From Ignavibacteriae bacterium HGW-Ignavibacteriae-1 (GTDB lineage: Bacteria; Bacteroidota; Ignavibacteria; Kapaibacteriales; UBA2268): a stretch of 60,023 nt of DNA. The first letter of the stretch is position 1, and each line of letters begins with the position of its first letter. The stretch covers positions 1 to 60,023 of the forward strand of contig PGYU01000015.1 of the NCBI GenBank assembly GCA_002839825.1. Reading direction: 5' to 3'. A model generated the notes under the pieces. That model was not told the DNA's origin and searched no databases. It saw only the letters and a program-made list of their open reading frames with translations. Made by a program: the position numbers and the translations under genes. Of this stretch, positions 15,966 to 25,374 are shown in pieces.

Positions 15966-17732
15966 ATGGAACAAATTATAGTTTTTGCAACACTTTTTAT
16001 AGTTTTGGTGCTATTTGCATGGGGACGAATCCGTCATGATTTCGTCGCCTTGATTGCTTTGTTTATACTTGTCATAGCAGGTATCGTTGCTCCCGCAGAT
16101 GCCTTCCTCGGATTTGGTCACCCTGCTGTCATCACAGTTGCTGCAGTGCTTATTATCGGAAAAGGAATCGAATTCTCGGGTTTGATGGATTTGCTCGGTA
16201 AATGGATGATGAAACTCGGAAATAACGTAACAATCCAATTGTTAGGTTTGACAACTATGACGGGAATCGCATCTGCGTTCATGAATAACGTCGGTGCTTT
16301 GGCGATTATGATGCCGATTGCAATTCATTTAGCACGTAAAAGTGGCAACCCTGCATCATATTTTTTGATGCCGATTGCTTTTGCCTCCTTGCTTGGTGGT
16401 ATGACTACTTTGATTGGCACTCCGCCAAACATTATTGCCTCGTCTTTTAGGATGAAAGAGTTTGGAACACCATTCCAATTATTCGACTTCTCCCCGGTTG
16501 GAGGTATCGTTCTTGTTGTTGGGATTTTATTCATCAGTTTGATTGGATGGAGATTGCTCCCTAAACGTTCTGCTGAAAAGACTGATAAAGACTTGTTCGA
16601 TATTGATGATTATATCACAGAAGTCAAAGTCACAGCACGCTCTAAAATGAAAAATTCACTGATTGAAGATTTGAAAAAAAGAACGAAAACCGATATACAA
16701 ATACTTGGCTTAATAAGGCATAACGAAAGAATTCATGCTCCCGACCCCAAAGAAGAGTTACAAGTTGACGATATTATTATCTTAGAAACTGATGCCGACG
16801 AATTGAGTAATTTTCTCGAGTCAACTGATTTCGAACTAGTCGGAGGCAAAACACTCTACAAAGAAGCTGGTGGCTCGGAATACATTACAACGACCGAAGC
16901 CATTGTCATGGCCGATTCACCGCTTGTAGGGCAAACCGCTACAAGTTCGCAAATGCGTACTCGATTTGAAGTTAATCTGCTTGCGGTTGCTCGCCGAGAA
17001 ACGAAAATTCATCGCCGCTTAGACCAAATTATTTTCCGTACAGGAGATGTGCTATTGCTTCAAGGCAAAGCAAACACAGTTGACGAGGTAATTAAAACTA
17101 TTGGATGCTTGCCTCTGGCTCGTCGTGGCTTGAGATTGGGTTATCAGAAAAAAATATTGTTGACTTTGAGCATTTTCTTTATTTCAATTTTACTAGTTGT
17201 TTTTGATTTACTCGAAGTGCAAGTAGCATTTTCCTTAGCAGCAGTTACAATGATTTTGAGCGGAATATTGCCTCTCAAAGACGTTTACACAAGTATAGAT
17301 TGGCCCGTAATAGTCTTGCTTGGTGCAATGATTCCGGTAGGTATGGCGCTCGAAACTTCCGGTGGAGCCGCAGCCATTGGTTCGCATATTCTGAATATCG
17401 GTGATTCATTCCCGACATGGGCAATGATAGCGATTGTATTAATCATCACAATGACTTTATCGGATGTAATAAATAATGCCGCAACCGTTGTGTTGATGGC
17501 ACCGATAGCCTTGAACGTAGCGCATGGTCTGGGTGTTGATTCGGACGCATTTATTATGGCTGTGGCTATTGGTGGTTCTTGTGCATTCTTAACTCCAATC
17601 GGTCACCAATCAAACACGCTCGTCATGGGTCCCGGCGGTTATCGCTTTACCGATTATTGGCGAATGGGCTTGCCTCTTGAAATTATAATTCTAATTATAA
17701 GCGTCCCATTGATAATGTATTTCTGGTTATAA
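15966..17732 (+). CDS. SLC13/DASS-family anion permease with RCK_C domains
   Basis: The 588-residue inner-membrane protein has two membrane halves (about residues 1-195 and 395-588), each with a re-entrant signature: MNNVGALAIMMP with LIGTPPNIIASS in the first, and DVINNAATVVLMAP with the final GPGGY in the second. Between them lie two TrkA-C/RCK_C domains (about 215-300 and 305-390), typical of bacterial sulfate or dicarboxylate carriers of the CitT/DASS kind. The substrate is probably a divalent anion, coupled to sodium. The gene stands alone between divergent and convergent neighbours. The 279 bases before it (15687-15965) are AT-rich without other features. Confidence 0.88.
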   Translation: MEQIIVFATLFIVLVLFAWGRIRHDFVALIALFILVIAGIVAPADAFLGFGHPAVITVAAVLIIGKGIEFSGLMDLLGKWMMKLGNNVTIQLLGLTTMTGIASAFMNNVGALAIMMPIAIHLARKSGNPASYFLMPIAFASLLGGMTTLIGTPPNIIASSFRMKEFGTPFQLFDFSPVGGIVLVVGILFISLIGWRLLPKRSAEKTDKDLFDIDDYITEVKVTARSKMKNSLIEDLKKRTKTDIQILGLIRHNERIHAPDPKEELQVDDIIILETDADELSNFLESTDFELVGGKTLYKEAGGSEYITTTEAIVMADSPLVGQTATSSQMRTRFEVNLLAVARRETKIHRRLDQIIFRTGDVLLLQGKANTVDEVIKTIGCLPLARRGLRLGYQKKILLTLSIFFISILLVVFDLLEVQVAFSLAAVTMILSGILPLKDVYTSIDWPVIVLLGAMIPVGMALETSGGAAAIGSHILNIGDSFPTWAMIAIVLIITMTLSDVINNAATVVLMAPIALNVAHGLGVDSDAFIMAVAIGGSCAFLTPIGHQSNTLVMGPGGYRFTDYWRMGLPLEIIILIISVPLIMYFWL

Positions 17733-17816
17733 ATACACATGTCTTGAAAAAATATGTGAGATAGTTATTCTCTAATTCATATATTGATTGCCCCTTGGCA
17801 TAAATCTATTGTCCAA

Positions 17817-18227
17817 CTATTCGCTTGGCATTTTGCTCAAATCCGTAAACATTACTTCCCACTGATGCCCGTCCGGGTCGGCAAAGCTGTCGTAATACAT
17901 CCAATCATGGTCGGCAGATTCACGATAACGAGTGCCACCATTTTCAAGAGCCAAACTGGTTATCTCATCTACTTTTTCGCGACTTTCGACTTCGATGGCA
18001 ATCAATACCTGCGAAGTGCTTCCATCCGCAATCGGGCGATTGCAAAAAGTTTGGAAAAATTCGTGCGAAATCATCATCGAGTACATTGTCGGGTCGCTCA
18101 AAATCAGACACAAAGCCTTATCATCGCTAAATTGCTCGTTGAACGAAAAGCCCAATTTTGTCCAAAACTCTCTTGTTTTGGCAAGGTCTCTCACCGGAAG
18201 ATTTATATATATAGATTTTACATTCAT
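17817..18227 (-). CDS. VOC-family (glyoxalase/dioxygenase superfamily) protein
   Basis: The 136-residue protein has two beta-alpha-beta-beta-beta units: the first begins SIYINLPVRDLAKTREFWTKLGFSFN and the second carries DPDGHQWEVMF, the classical VOC ending. Metal ligands cannot be assigned with certainty. The preferred start is ATG at 18227; the frame can be extended two codons to a TTG. It could be a resistance, lyase or uncharacterised VOC protein. Single gene, no operon partner. Confidence 0.85.
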   Translation of the reverse strand: MNVKSIYINLPVRDLAKTREFWTKLGFSFNEQFSDDKALCLILSDPTMYSMMISHEFFQTFCNRPIADGSTSQVLIAIEVESREKVDEITSLALENGGTRYRESADHDWMYYDSFADPDGHQWEVMFTDLSKMPSE

Positions 18228-18263
18228 AATCAAACCCTAAAAGTAAATTAAAAAACGTTTATT

Positions 18264-18566
18264 TCAAAAAATCAACAAACTTATTACAATCACAAATCCG
18301 GTCGGAATGCCGGTAATAAGCGACAAAGCCATGCTTTTGGATAGTGAAAACTTTTTGGTAAAAAGCAACATCAACGATAGGCATAAAATCAAAGTTGGGA
18401 TATAGTATATTCCCAGAACGACGAGATTGCCCGTTGTAAAAAGGTCAGCAACCGAACGAGTTTCGTAGTCAAGATAAAACAGACCAAAACAGGCTAACAG
18501 CACAACTATTGCAATAGTCATTACTTGCAGCCCTTCAACGAGATATGTACTTTTGCTTTTTTCCAT
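18264..18566 (-). CDS. Small three-helix membrane protein of unknown function
   Basis: The 100-residue protein has three hydrophobic segments (about residues 12-32, 44-67, 78-99) and a short charged N-terminus. No conserved motif was recognised. It lies 37 bases upstream of the VOC gene on the same strand and may be co-transcribed with it. A degraded copy of the 2378-2415 hairpin lies just upstream at 18628-18653. Confidence 0.55.
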   Translation of the reverse strand: MEKSKSTYLVEGLQVMTIAIVVLLACFGLFYLDYETRSVADLFTTGNLVVLGIYYIPTLILCLSLMLLFTKKFSLSKSMALSLITGIPTGFVIVISLLIF

Positions 18567-18627
18567 AAATGATAAACGGACAACAGTTTTTTTTAGTTAG
18601 TTGGGTCTTATCTTAAAATATTTTGAC

Positions 18628-18653
18628 AAACATAGCCCATGAATTTATTCGTG
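18628..18653. repeat. Degraded copy of the AACATAGCCCACGAAT hairpin sequence
   Basis: ACATAGCCCATGAATTTATT resembles the left arm and loop of the hairpin at 2378-2415, but the right arm is lost. This indicates that the hairpin belongs to a dispersed family and is not unique to the dapB/wbpB boundary. Confidence 0.5.
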
Positions 18654-18681
18654 TTGTGATTTTGTTTTAGTGCTTGTTGTT

Positions 18682-20157
18682 TCATTGAAAGTCGTTTAAA
18701 TATATTCTATTAAATTCGTAAAAATATAAACTTTCCATATCATCAGGCACTCGTGATAGTTGTGTTTCAATTGAAATTTTAAGTTGATATTGATCTATTG
18801 TTAATCGATAGTAATCTTTCACTAATTCATGAGTTTTATAAGTAATTTGAATATAAGTCTCTTCCATCTGCGATTTATTAGTTTCTACAAGGATGATATC
18901 TCTAGGATTAAGGAACTCATATGTATCACTATCGCAGCAAATGGTATCAATTTTTAAATCTTGAAATAATCTCAGACTTAATTCATTAAAGATTATCCTC
19001 TTATCCCTATAGACGTTCTCATTTTTATACTTTGTGAATTTCTCAGGGAAAATAGGAACTCTTTTATATTCATCAGTCAATAATATTTCTTTAAAACCCA
19101 GCTTAAAACACTTAAATTGCTTGAAAAAAGGAATAGAATTATTAACATAATTGACATAAATGTGAGGTGAGTCATATAAAATATCGCCTTTATCATCTAC
19201 TAATTCAATATCTGAGTATTTTAGTAATCCGTAGATTGACATCTTACATTTGAATTTTCTAGGAAGGAAATCATAAAACTCTTTTATCAATTTTTGTTTT
19301 TCATAGTATAACTCACTTAGCTCATCATTATCATTCTCTCTTTGGTGATAAATTAAATCTAATTCATCCGTATAATCCCATGACTTATTTTCAAAATCAA
19401 CGTATGCAAAATATTCTTGAATATGTATAATAAGACCAAGTGGATGATGGCTAATAACTTCATAATCATACCATGAATTATTTTGGTATAATCTGTTAAT
19501 TTCATTTATCTTCGGGTAAGAATCGTCGTTTAAATCCCTAATTAATATTGTTCCGCTTTTTTCAATTGCTCTGGTTAGTTTATTTTTAATATTTATGGCC
19601 GCTCTAATCTCAGTAGTTTTTACTCTTTTCATACTAATTAATGAAATACCGAAAAAAGTAAATAATATTCTATCATTTTTAGGAAGATGTAACATATCTT
19701 CAAGCTCAGCCTTTCCCCAAAGATAAAATTCCATAACACCTTTCTCATAAAGAATACCCCTGAAAGTGTCGAATGACTTCTTTGAAAAATTTGCAGAAGC
19801 AGCTAAAATGTATCCATAAGGTGGATTATTTGAATCAATATCCTTCAATATTTTTTTAATCTTTTCAGGACTGATTTCTTTCTCTCTTTTTCCTTGTATC
19901 ATCCACAAATTGCCCTCCATTGGATGGAATTCAATTATTTCTTCATTATTATCGTTTTCTGTACTTATGACCTTATTATTTTTCTCATATGCTCGGATAT
20001 CAAAGCCTGCATCACTTCCACTGCGACCAGTTGCTTCAATACTTTGCCACTCCTTGTAATCATAAATTAACTCGCGAATTAAATCCTCAAATCTATGAGG
20101 ATCTAAATCTTCGAAATGGATTGGACCAAATGTTCTAGTTATTTTTATTTTGCTCAT
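18682..20157 (-). CDS. Restriction-endonuclease-like (Mrr-type) protein with large C-terminal extension
   Basis: The 491-residue protein starts with an Mrr-like PD-(D/E)XK domain (about residues 12-165). Visible core residues are Asp53 in GSDAGFDIRA and Gln88-x-Lys90 in WMIQGKREK, where Gln replaces the usual Glu as in several Mrr-type nucleases. The remaining 320 residues are beta-rich and aromatic, with no recognised motif, and may recognise the target. No methyltransferase or helicase is adjacent. The codons are strongly A/T-ending and Ile/Asn/Lys/Tyr-rich compared with neighbouring sdh genes, which suggests transfer. A defence role is plausible but inferred. Confidence 0.7.
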   Translation of the reverse strand: MSKIKITRTFGPIHFEDLDPHRFEDLIRELIYDYKEWQSIEATGRSGSDAGFDIRAYEKNNKVISTENDNNEEIIEFHPMEGNLWMIQGKREKEISPEKIKKILKDIDSNNPPYGYILAASANFSKKSFDTFRGILYEKGVMEFYLWGKAELEDMLHLPKNDRILFTFFGISLISMKRVKTTEIRAAINIKNKLTRAIEKSGTILIRDLNDDSYPKINEINRLYQNNSWYDYEVISHHPLGLIIHIQEYFAYVDFENKSWDYTDELDLIYHQRENDNDELSELYYEKQKLIKEFYDFLPRKFKCKMSIYGLLKYSDIELVDDKGDILYDSPHIYVNYVNNSIPFFKQFKCFKLGFKEILLTDEYKRVPIFPEKFTKYKNENVYRDKRIIFNELSLRLFQDLKIDTICCDSDTYEFLNPRDIILVETNKSQMEETYIQITYKTHELVKDYYRLTIDQYQLKISIETQLSRVPDDMESLYFYEFNRIYLNDFQ

Positions 20158-20259
20158 ATACTCGAATTTATTATATCACAATTTTGTCCTGTCAGTTGTT
20201 AGAACGGGCAGAACAAAACAAAAATTTCAATATTGATAAACACTATTATACGTTCGATA

Positions 20260-21378
20260 TTATCCCATGAGAGAAGATTCGTTATCAATTTTAATAGTTT
20301 CTTTTAATTTGGAATTATTATCATAAAAATCAACAGCATTTAATAAGTTATCAGCGAATTTGAATATATCGTCAATGGAGGCTATATCGAGTTTATATTC
20401 TTTCTTTTGCTCATCGAAAAAGGCTATAAACTTTTTGTTGTTATTCAGATATAAACGGCAGATTGGTTTTCGAACACTATCATCAAGATTAATCGCAAAA
20501 TATGATTGTGAGTCTTTATACGATATACGTTCAATATTTATTTTCTGACGTAAAATCGTTTTAACAATCATAAATCCTTCTAATTCTTCTTCGGTTGTGA
20601 CAATTTTAATTTCTTCAGCTCTTGCTTTTTCAGCTTGTAATGCTTGTTGTTCTTTTGTAGCTTCGTTTTCTTTGTTTAACGCTGTATTAAGACGTTCAGT
20701 TATCATATCGCTAATATACTGTTGTATTGACCGTTTTGTCAACGTAGTGAACTGTTCTAAAACTCGTACTGTAATTGGTTTTGGATAAACCTGCCGAGTA
20801 AAATATTTGACAAATTCTGTAGATGGATTTGTTAATTCCTCTTTAAAAACAAGTTTAATCTCGTTGATATATTTCAATTCACTTGCAGTATTGACGATAC
20901 TTTCTGCATCAAATACTGATTTATGAAATTTTTTCAATTCATCAATTTGTTGGTCTTTTATCTCAGAAATGTTGAACTCTAGAAAAGGTTTCTCGTCCAT
21001 TTTGTTTGGTTCAACTAAATCAGAATAAAAGCGATAAATAATTCCATTTGTCAACAATCCGAACTTAGCTTTAGAGACATGGAAATACCTCAAGATTTGC
21101 CCCTCATGCAGAGCTAAACTTTGTGTCCAGTGTTTACACTCAATCAAAATTGTCGGTTCGCCGTCTTTGAAAATAGCATAATCAATTTTCTCACCTTTCT
21201 TTATGCCAATGTCAGTTGTAAATTCCGGGACAACTTCTATTGGATTAAAAACGTCGTATCCCAAGGCTTGTATGAATGGCATTACAAAAGCGTTTTTAGT
21301 AGCTTCTTCTGTCTGGATTTGATCTTTGAGTTTAGATACTCTGCCACCAATCTGTTTAATCAAGTCTTTGAAGTCCAT
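20260..21378 (-). CDS. HsdR-N-like stand-alone PD-(D/E)XK nuclease
   Basis: The 372-residue protein begins with the N-terminal nuclease domain of type I restriction R subunits: TEEATKNAFVMPFIQALGYD (23-42), Asp66 in KIDYAIF and Glu80-x-Lys82 in ILIECKH. A coiled, Glu/Ala/Lys-rich linker follows (about 230-260), then a C-terminal domain with FAINLDDSVRKPICRLYLNN, typical of the second domain in these short proteins. Motor and modification subunits are absent, so it is not a normal type I system. It lies 102 bases upstream of the Mrr-type gene on the same strand; the two may form one accessory unit. Confidence 0.82.
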   Translation of the reverse strand: MDFKDLIKQIGGRVSKLKDQIQTEEATKNAFVMPFIQALGYDVFNPIEVVPEFTTDIGIKKGEKIDYAIFKDGEPTILIECKHWTQSLALHEGQILRYFHVSKAKFGLLTNGIIYRFYSDLVEPNKMDEKPFLEFNISEIKDQQIDELKKFHKSVFDAESIVNTASELKYINEIKLVFKEELTNPSTEFVKYFTRQVYPKPITVRVLEQFTTLTKRSIQQYISDMITERLNTALNKENEATKEQQALQAEKARAEEIKIVTTEEELEGFMIVKTILRQKINIERISYKDSQSYFAINLDDSVRKPICRLYLNNNKKFIAFFDEQKKEYKLDIASIDDIFKFADNLLNAVDFYDNNSKLKETIKIDNESSLMG

Positions 21379-21491
21379 AATTTTTCTTATAAATATTCAT
21401 AGAACCTACCACTATTTGGCACATACTAATATAAGCAATAATCAACATATATTCAAATTTAATTGAATTTCTTCCTATCTCTGTTTTAGTA

Positions 21492-21526
21492 GTTGCGATG
21501 AGACCTCTTCGAGGTCGTGCCGCAAC
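21492..21526. repeat. Double-stem palindromic repeat (GTTGCG...CGCAAC)
   Basis: Outer arms GTTGCG and CGCAAC enclose an inner hairpin GACCTC-TTC-GAGGTC. The 21379-21681 intergenic region also holds a dispersed repeat (21584-21622) and the sdh terminator; nothing else was seen in it. Confidence 0.6.
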
Positions 21527-21583
21527 GGGGATGAACAATTTCTATAAACATTTAATCCTTTACGGGATTTTTCACAATATAAG

Positions 21584-21622
21584 AATCCTGCCCATCTTGA
21601 AATCTTGATAATCCTGTTCAAG
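21584..21622. repeat. Dispersed repeat, copy 2 (inverse of 2235-2277)
   Basis: The minus strand reads CTTGAACAGGATTATCAAGA and then TTTCAAGATGGGCAGGATT, matching copy 1 at 2235-2277 with a few differences. Intergenic, just beyond the sdh terminator. Confidence 0.6.
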
Positions 21623-21626
21623 ACAC

Positions 21627-21662
21627 AAAAAAAAATCCCCGCTTCCGAAGGAGCAGGGATTT
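21627..21662 (-). terminator. Intrinsic terminator of the sdhCAB operon
   Basis: On the minus strand, about 20 bases after the sdhB stop, AATCCCTGCTCCTTC pairs with GAAGCGGGGATT (one or two mismatched positions), followed by nine T residues. It is a textbook stem plus U-tract. Confidence 0.85.
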
Positions 21663-21681
21663 AATTAATTAATTCTGTGAT

Positions 21682-22425
21682 TTATCTGGTGAATGAGGCT
21701 TTCATAAAGTCGCGGTTCATCATTGCTATGAATTCGACGGAAATGCCTTTGGGGCAAGCTGCTTCACATTCGTAGTGGTTTGTGCAAGCGCCAAATCCTT
21801 CGGAATCCATTTGCTTTACCATTGCTATTACGCGTTCTTTGCGTTCGGGCTGTCCTTGCGGTAGCAAAGCAAATTGCCCAATTTTAGCTGAAGTGAAGAG
21901 CATCGCTGCACCGTTGGGGCAAGCCGCTACACATGCTCCGCAACCAATACATGCCGCAGCATCGAATGCTTTGTCGGCTGCAACTTTTGCGATAGGCACT
22001 GCGTTGGAATCGGGCGAACTGCCTGTGTTGACGGAAACGAAGCCACCGGCTTGTTGAATTCGGTCAAAGGCTGTGCGGTCAACTATCAAATCTCGGATTA
22101 CCGGGAAAGGTTTCGCTCTGAAAGGCTCTATCGTAATCGTTTCGCCGTCGTTGAATTTTCGCATATGAAGCTGGCACGTGGTTGTTTGCTTTTCGGGACC
22201 GTGCGGGCGACCGTTAATTGTCATCGAACATGCTCCGCAAATTCCTTCGCGGCAATCGTGGTCGAATGCTACGGGTTCATCGCCCTTGTGGAGCAAATCC
22301 TCGTTCAGCACGTCGAGCATTTCCAAAAATGACATATCGGGCGACACTTCGTTCAAATTATAGTTTTCAAACTGCCCTTTGGAGTTCTTGTCCTTTTGTC
22401 TCCATATATTAAGTGTTAGTTTCAT
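21682..22425 (-). CDS. sdhB: Succinate dehydrogenase/fumarate reductase iron-sulfur subunit
   Basis: The 247-residue protein carries electrons from FAD to quinone. The [2Fe-2S] ligands are Cys58, Cys63, Cys66 and Cys84; the [4Fe-4S] motif is [12 protein letters not shown]; the [3Fe-4S] part is [14 protein letters not shown]. The order and spacing are complete. It is the last gene of sdhC-sdhA-sdhB: its ATG shares one base with the sdhA stop. The sequence type is that of the Bacteroidota/Chlorobi type-B enzyme. Confidence 0.97.
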   Translation of the reverse strand: MKLTLNIWRQKDKNSKGQFENYNLNEVSPDMSFLEMLDVLNEDLLHKGDEPVAFDHDCREGICGACSMTINGRPHGPEKQTTTCQLHMRKFNDGETITIEPFRAKPFPVIRDLIVDRTAFDRIQQAGGFVSVNTGSSPDSNAVPIAKVAADKAFDAAACIGCGACVAACPNGAAMLFTSAKIGQFALLPQGQPERKERVIAMVKQMDSEGFGACTNHYECEAACPKGISVEFIAMMNRDFMKASFTR

Positions 22426-24341
22426 TATTTATAACTCCTGACAGATAAGGGTACATTTTCGAAAGTTAATTCTTCTTGGTGTCTGGTTGGCTTGTTGCCT
22501 ACTCCGGTGTATTCCCAAGCTGCGACGTGAGCAAAATTTTCATCATCACGCACTGCTTCGCCATCGGGAGTTTGGTGTTCTTCGCGGAAATGACCGCCAC
22601 AGGATTCGTCTCGTTCGAGTGCGTCCCATGCCATGACTTCGGCAAATTCGAGGAAATCGGCAACACGCAATGCTTTTTCGAGTGCCATATTGAGCGAGTC
22701 GGGTTCGCCCGTGACGTTCAAATTCGCCCAAAATTCTTCTCTAATTTGGGGAATTCTTGCGATAGCTTCTTTCAAACCGGCTTCATTTCTCGCCATTCCA
22801 ACTTTATCCCAAATCAAGTTACCCAATTCTTTGTGGAATGATGTAGGAGTTCGTTTGCCATTAATCGAAAGCAATAAGTTGATTTTGTCTTTAGCTTCTT
22901 GCTCTGCTTTTTGGAATTCGGGATGCGAAGTTGTGACACTTTTATCCACCGGATTATTTGCAAAAAAATGTCCGATTGTGTATGGAATTACAAAATAGCC
23001 GTCTGCCAAACCTTGCATCAATGCACTTGCTCCGAGACGATTTGCACCATGGTCGGAGAAATTTGCTTCGCCGATAACGTGCAATCCGGGAATGTTACTC
23101 ATCAAATTGTAATCAACCCATAAGCCACCCATTGTATAATGCGAGGCAGGATAAATCCGCATCGGCGTTGTATAAGGGTCTTCGCCGGTAATGCGTTCGT
23201 ACATTTCGAAAAGATTTCCGTAGCGTTCTTCGATGGCATGTTTGCCTAAGCGTCCGATTGCATCTGCGAAATCGAGATAAACACCATAGCCCGTGCTGCC
23301 AACGCCACGACCTTCGTCGCAAACTTGTTTTGCTGCACGTGATGAAATATCACGAGGTGAAAGATTGCCAAAGCTCGGATATTTACGCTCTAAGTAGTAA
23401 TCGCGCTCTTGTTCAGGTATATCCTGAGGTGCACGATTGTCGCCTTTATTTTTTGGTACCCAAATTCTGCCATCGTTTCTGAGCGATTCCGACATTAGTG
23501 TTAGCTTGGATTGGTGATCGCCACTAACGGGAATACAAGTCGGGTGAATTTGTGTAAAGCAGGGATTTGCAAATAAAGCACCCTTTTTGTAAGCACGATA
23601 AGTTGCAGTAACGTTGCATGCTTGGGCATTTGTCGAGAGGAAAAATACATTGCCGTAACCGCCTGTAGCGAGAACGACTGCATCGCCAACGTGCGATTCG
23701 ATTTTGCCCGTAACGAGGTCGCGAGTTACAATTCCTCTGGCATAGCCATCAACTAAGACTACATCCAACATCTCTTTACGAGTGTGCGATTTTACTTTTC
23801 CGGCTGCAATTTGGCGATTTAGTGCCGAATATGCCCCAAGTAGAAGTTGTTGTCCTGTTTGACCGCGAGCATAAAATGTTCGCGATACCTGCGCCCCACC
23901 AAATGAGCGGTTAGCTAAGGTTCCGCCATATTCGCGCGCAAAGGGAACGCCCTGAGCAACGCATTGGTCAATAATATTGGCACTAACTTGTGCCAAGCGA
24001 TAAACATTAGCTTCGCGAGCACGGAAATCGCCACCTTTTACAGTGTCGTAAAATAATCTCCAAATGGAATCACCGTCATTTTGATAATTTTTAGCAGCAT
24101 TGATGCCACCTTGTGCAGCAATGCTATGAGCGCGTCTCGGGCTGTCATTATATGTAAAAGTTTCAACATTGTAGCCAAGTTCACCGAAAGTGGCAGCGGC
24201 TGCCCCACCTGCAAGTCCGGTACCTACGACTAATATCTTAAATTTACGCTTATTAGCCGGATTAATCAGCTTCATATCAAAGCGATATTTGTCCCATGAT
24301 TGTGCAATTGGTCCGGATGGTGTTTTTGAATCTAATTTCAT
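22425..24341 (-). CDS. sdhA: Succinate dehydrogenase/fumarate reductase flavoprotein subunit
   Basis: The 638-residue catalytic subunit oxidises succinate or reduces fumarate at the inner membrane. The FAD-binding loop is [13 protein letters not shown] (about residue 37 on), the covalent-FAD His lies in [15 protein letters not shown], and active-site stretches such as HPTCIP and [14 protein letters not shown] are present. The length fits the Bacteroidota form. One-base overlaps with sdhC and sdhB indicate a tight operon. Confidence 0.97.
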   Translation of the reverse strand: MKLDSKTPSGPIAQSWDKYRFDMKLINPANKRKFKILVVGTGLAGGAAAATFGELGYNVETFTYNDSPRRAHSIAAQGGINAAKNYQNDGDSIWRLFYDTVKGGDFRAREANVYRLAQVSANIIDQCVAQGVPFAREYGGTLANRSFGGAQVSRTFYARGQTGQQLLLGAYSALNRQIAAGKVKSHTRKEMLDVVLVDGYARGIVTRDLVTGKIESHVGDAVVLATGGYGNVFFLSTNAQACNVTATYRAYKKGALFANPCFTQIHPTCIPVSGDHQSKLTLMSESLRNDGRIWVPKNKGDNRAPQDIPEQERDYYLERKYPSFGNLSPRDISSRAAKQVCDEGRGVGSTGYGVYLDFADAIGRLGKHAIEERYGNLFEMYERITGEDPYTTPMRIYPASHYTMGGLWVDYNLMSNIPGLHVIGEANFSDHGANRLGASALMQGLADGYFVIPYTIGHFFANNPVDKSVTTSHPEFQKAEQEAKDKINLLLSINGKRTPTSFHKELGNLIWDKVGMARNEAGLKEAIARIPQIREEFWANLNVTGEPDSLNMALEKALRVADFLEFAEVMAWDALERDESCGGHFREEHQTPDGEAVRDDENFAHVAAWEYTGVGNKPTRHQEELTFENVPLSVRSYK

Positions 24342-25108
24342 TATCCTATTACTCCTTTACCTAATCCGAAAATTAACACTGAAACGGGAATTGAAGCAAA
24401 TCCAATGAATAATCCCCACCCGATTAGCTTGCTAACGAGCATTAATCGGGGAGTCGTTTTCGGACCGCTCCATCCCAATGTCTGGAACATTGATTGAATA
24501 GCATGTGATAAATGCAATGCCAAAAACAGCACCGCTAAAATATAAACAATAGCTACAATTGGCTTGTTGAATCCTGCAATTACCATTTTGTAAGCATCAT
24601 GTCTGTCAAAAATTCCTTCACCCTCGGTAACCTGAATAATATTGCCGCTGTGGTCAATCACACCTGATGATTGCAGCACGGGACCATAGTTTTCGCGATA
24701 GTCGGCATATTCGGGATTGGTTACTAAAGCTGTGAAATGCAATAAGTGATATACTACAAATAGAAAAATCGTAATTCCCGAGTAAATCATTGTACGGGAA
24801 TAAAGTGTGGATTTGACATAGCTTGTGACGCTATATCCTTCCGGTCGGGCTTTCATGTTCAAAAACTTCAGTTTAATCGAAGTATAAACATGAAGCACCA
24901 GGCTAAGAAGCAATACTAAACGCATAAGCCAAAGCAATTCGCCTGTGCTTTTCAGAAAATGTGCGTAAGTATTGAATACATCTGCGCCCAAGAAAACCTG
25001 CAAATTTCCGACCATATGACCAATTACGAAAAGAACAAGTATCACACCTGTCCCAGCCATAATGACCTTATTAAAAATGGTAGAGTTGAACGGGTTGTAA
25101 CTGCTCAT
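24341..25108 (-). CDS. sdhC: Succinate dehydrogenase cytochrome b subunit, type B
   Basis: The 255-residue membrane anchor has five helices, with His residues in [22 protein letters not shown] and LHLSHAI, consistent with two b hemes in the type-B (single anchor, diheme) architecture. It binds quinone and attaches SdhAB to the membrane. First gene of the operon. No well-spaced promoter was found in the 266-base upstream region, which contains only AT-rich sequence and the downstream TonB-gene terminator. Confidence 0.93.
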   Translation of the reverse strand: MSSYNPFNSTIFNKVIMAGTGVILVLFVIGHMVGNLQVFLGADVFNTYAHFLKSTGELLWLMRLVLLLSLVLHVYTSIKLKFLNMKARPEGYSVTSYVKSTLYSRTMIYSGITIFLFVVYHLLHFTALVTNPEYADYRENYGPVLQSSGVIDHSGNIIQVTEGEGIFDRHDAYKMVIAGFNKPIVAIVYILAVLFLALHLSHAIQSMFQTLGWSGPKTTPRLMLVSKLIGWGLFIGFASIPVSVLIFGLGKGVIG

Positions 25109-25305
25109 GGCATCTTTATGTATTAATTAATAAAAAATTGTTAGTTGTCAATTTTAACATATTTATTTCATGATTTCCAAAAATTCGTCAAATACAAAGT
25201 CCAAAATACAAAATGTGAGCGTATTTTCAAAGTTTATGTAGTATTTTTTTGAATGAAATTTGGATTTGTGTAGGTATTGAGAAATCAGGAACATAATATG
25301 AATAA

Positions 25306-25345
25306 AAATGGCATGAGTAATGACTTTTTACACATTACTCATGCC
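25306..25345 (-). terminator. Terminator of the TonB receptor gene
   Basis: Minus strand: GGCATGAGTAATG (25345-25333) pairs perfectly with CATTACTCATGCC (25322-25310), loop of 10, followed by ATTTTTATT. It lies about 30 bases after the receptor stop. Confidence 0.8.
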
Positions 25346-25374
25346 AATATTAAAATCAGTAATTTTTTTTTTCT

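Noticed and set aside
21356-21538. 60-residue frame before the HsdR-N-like gene
   Set aside because: Its first part translates a palindromic repeat (ARPRRGL) and the rest overlaps the leader of the nuclease gene.
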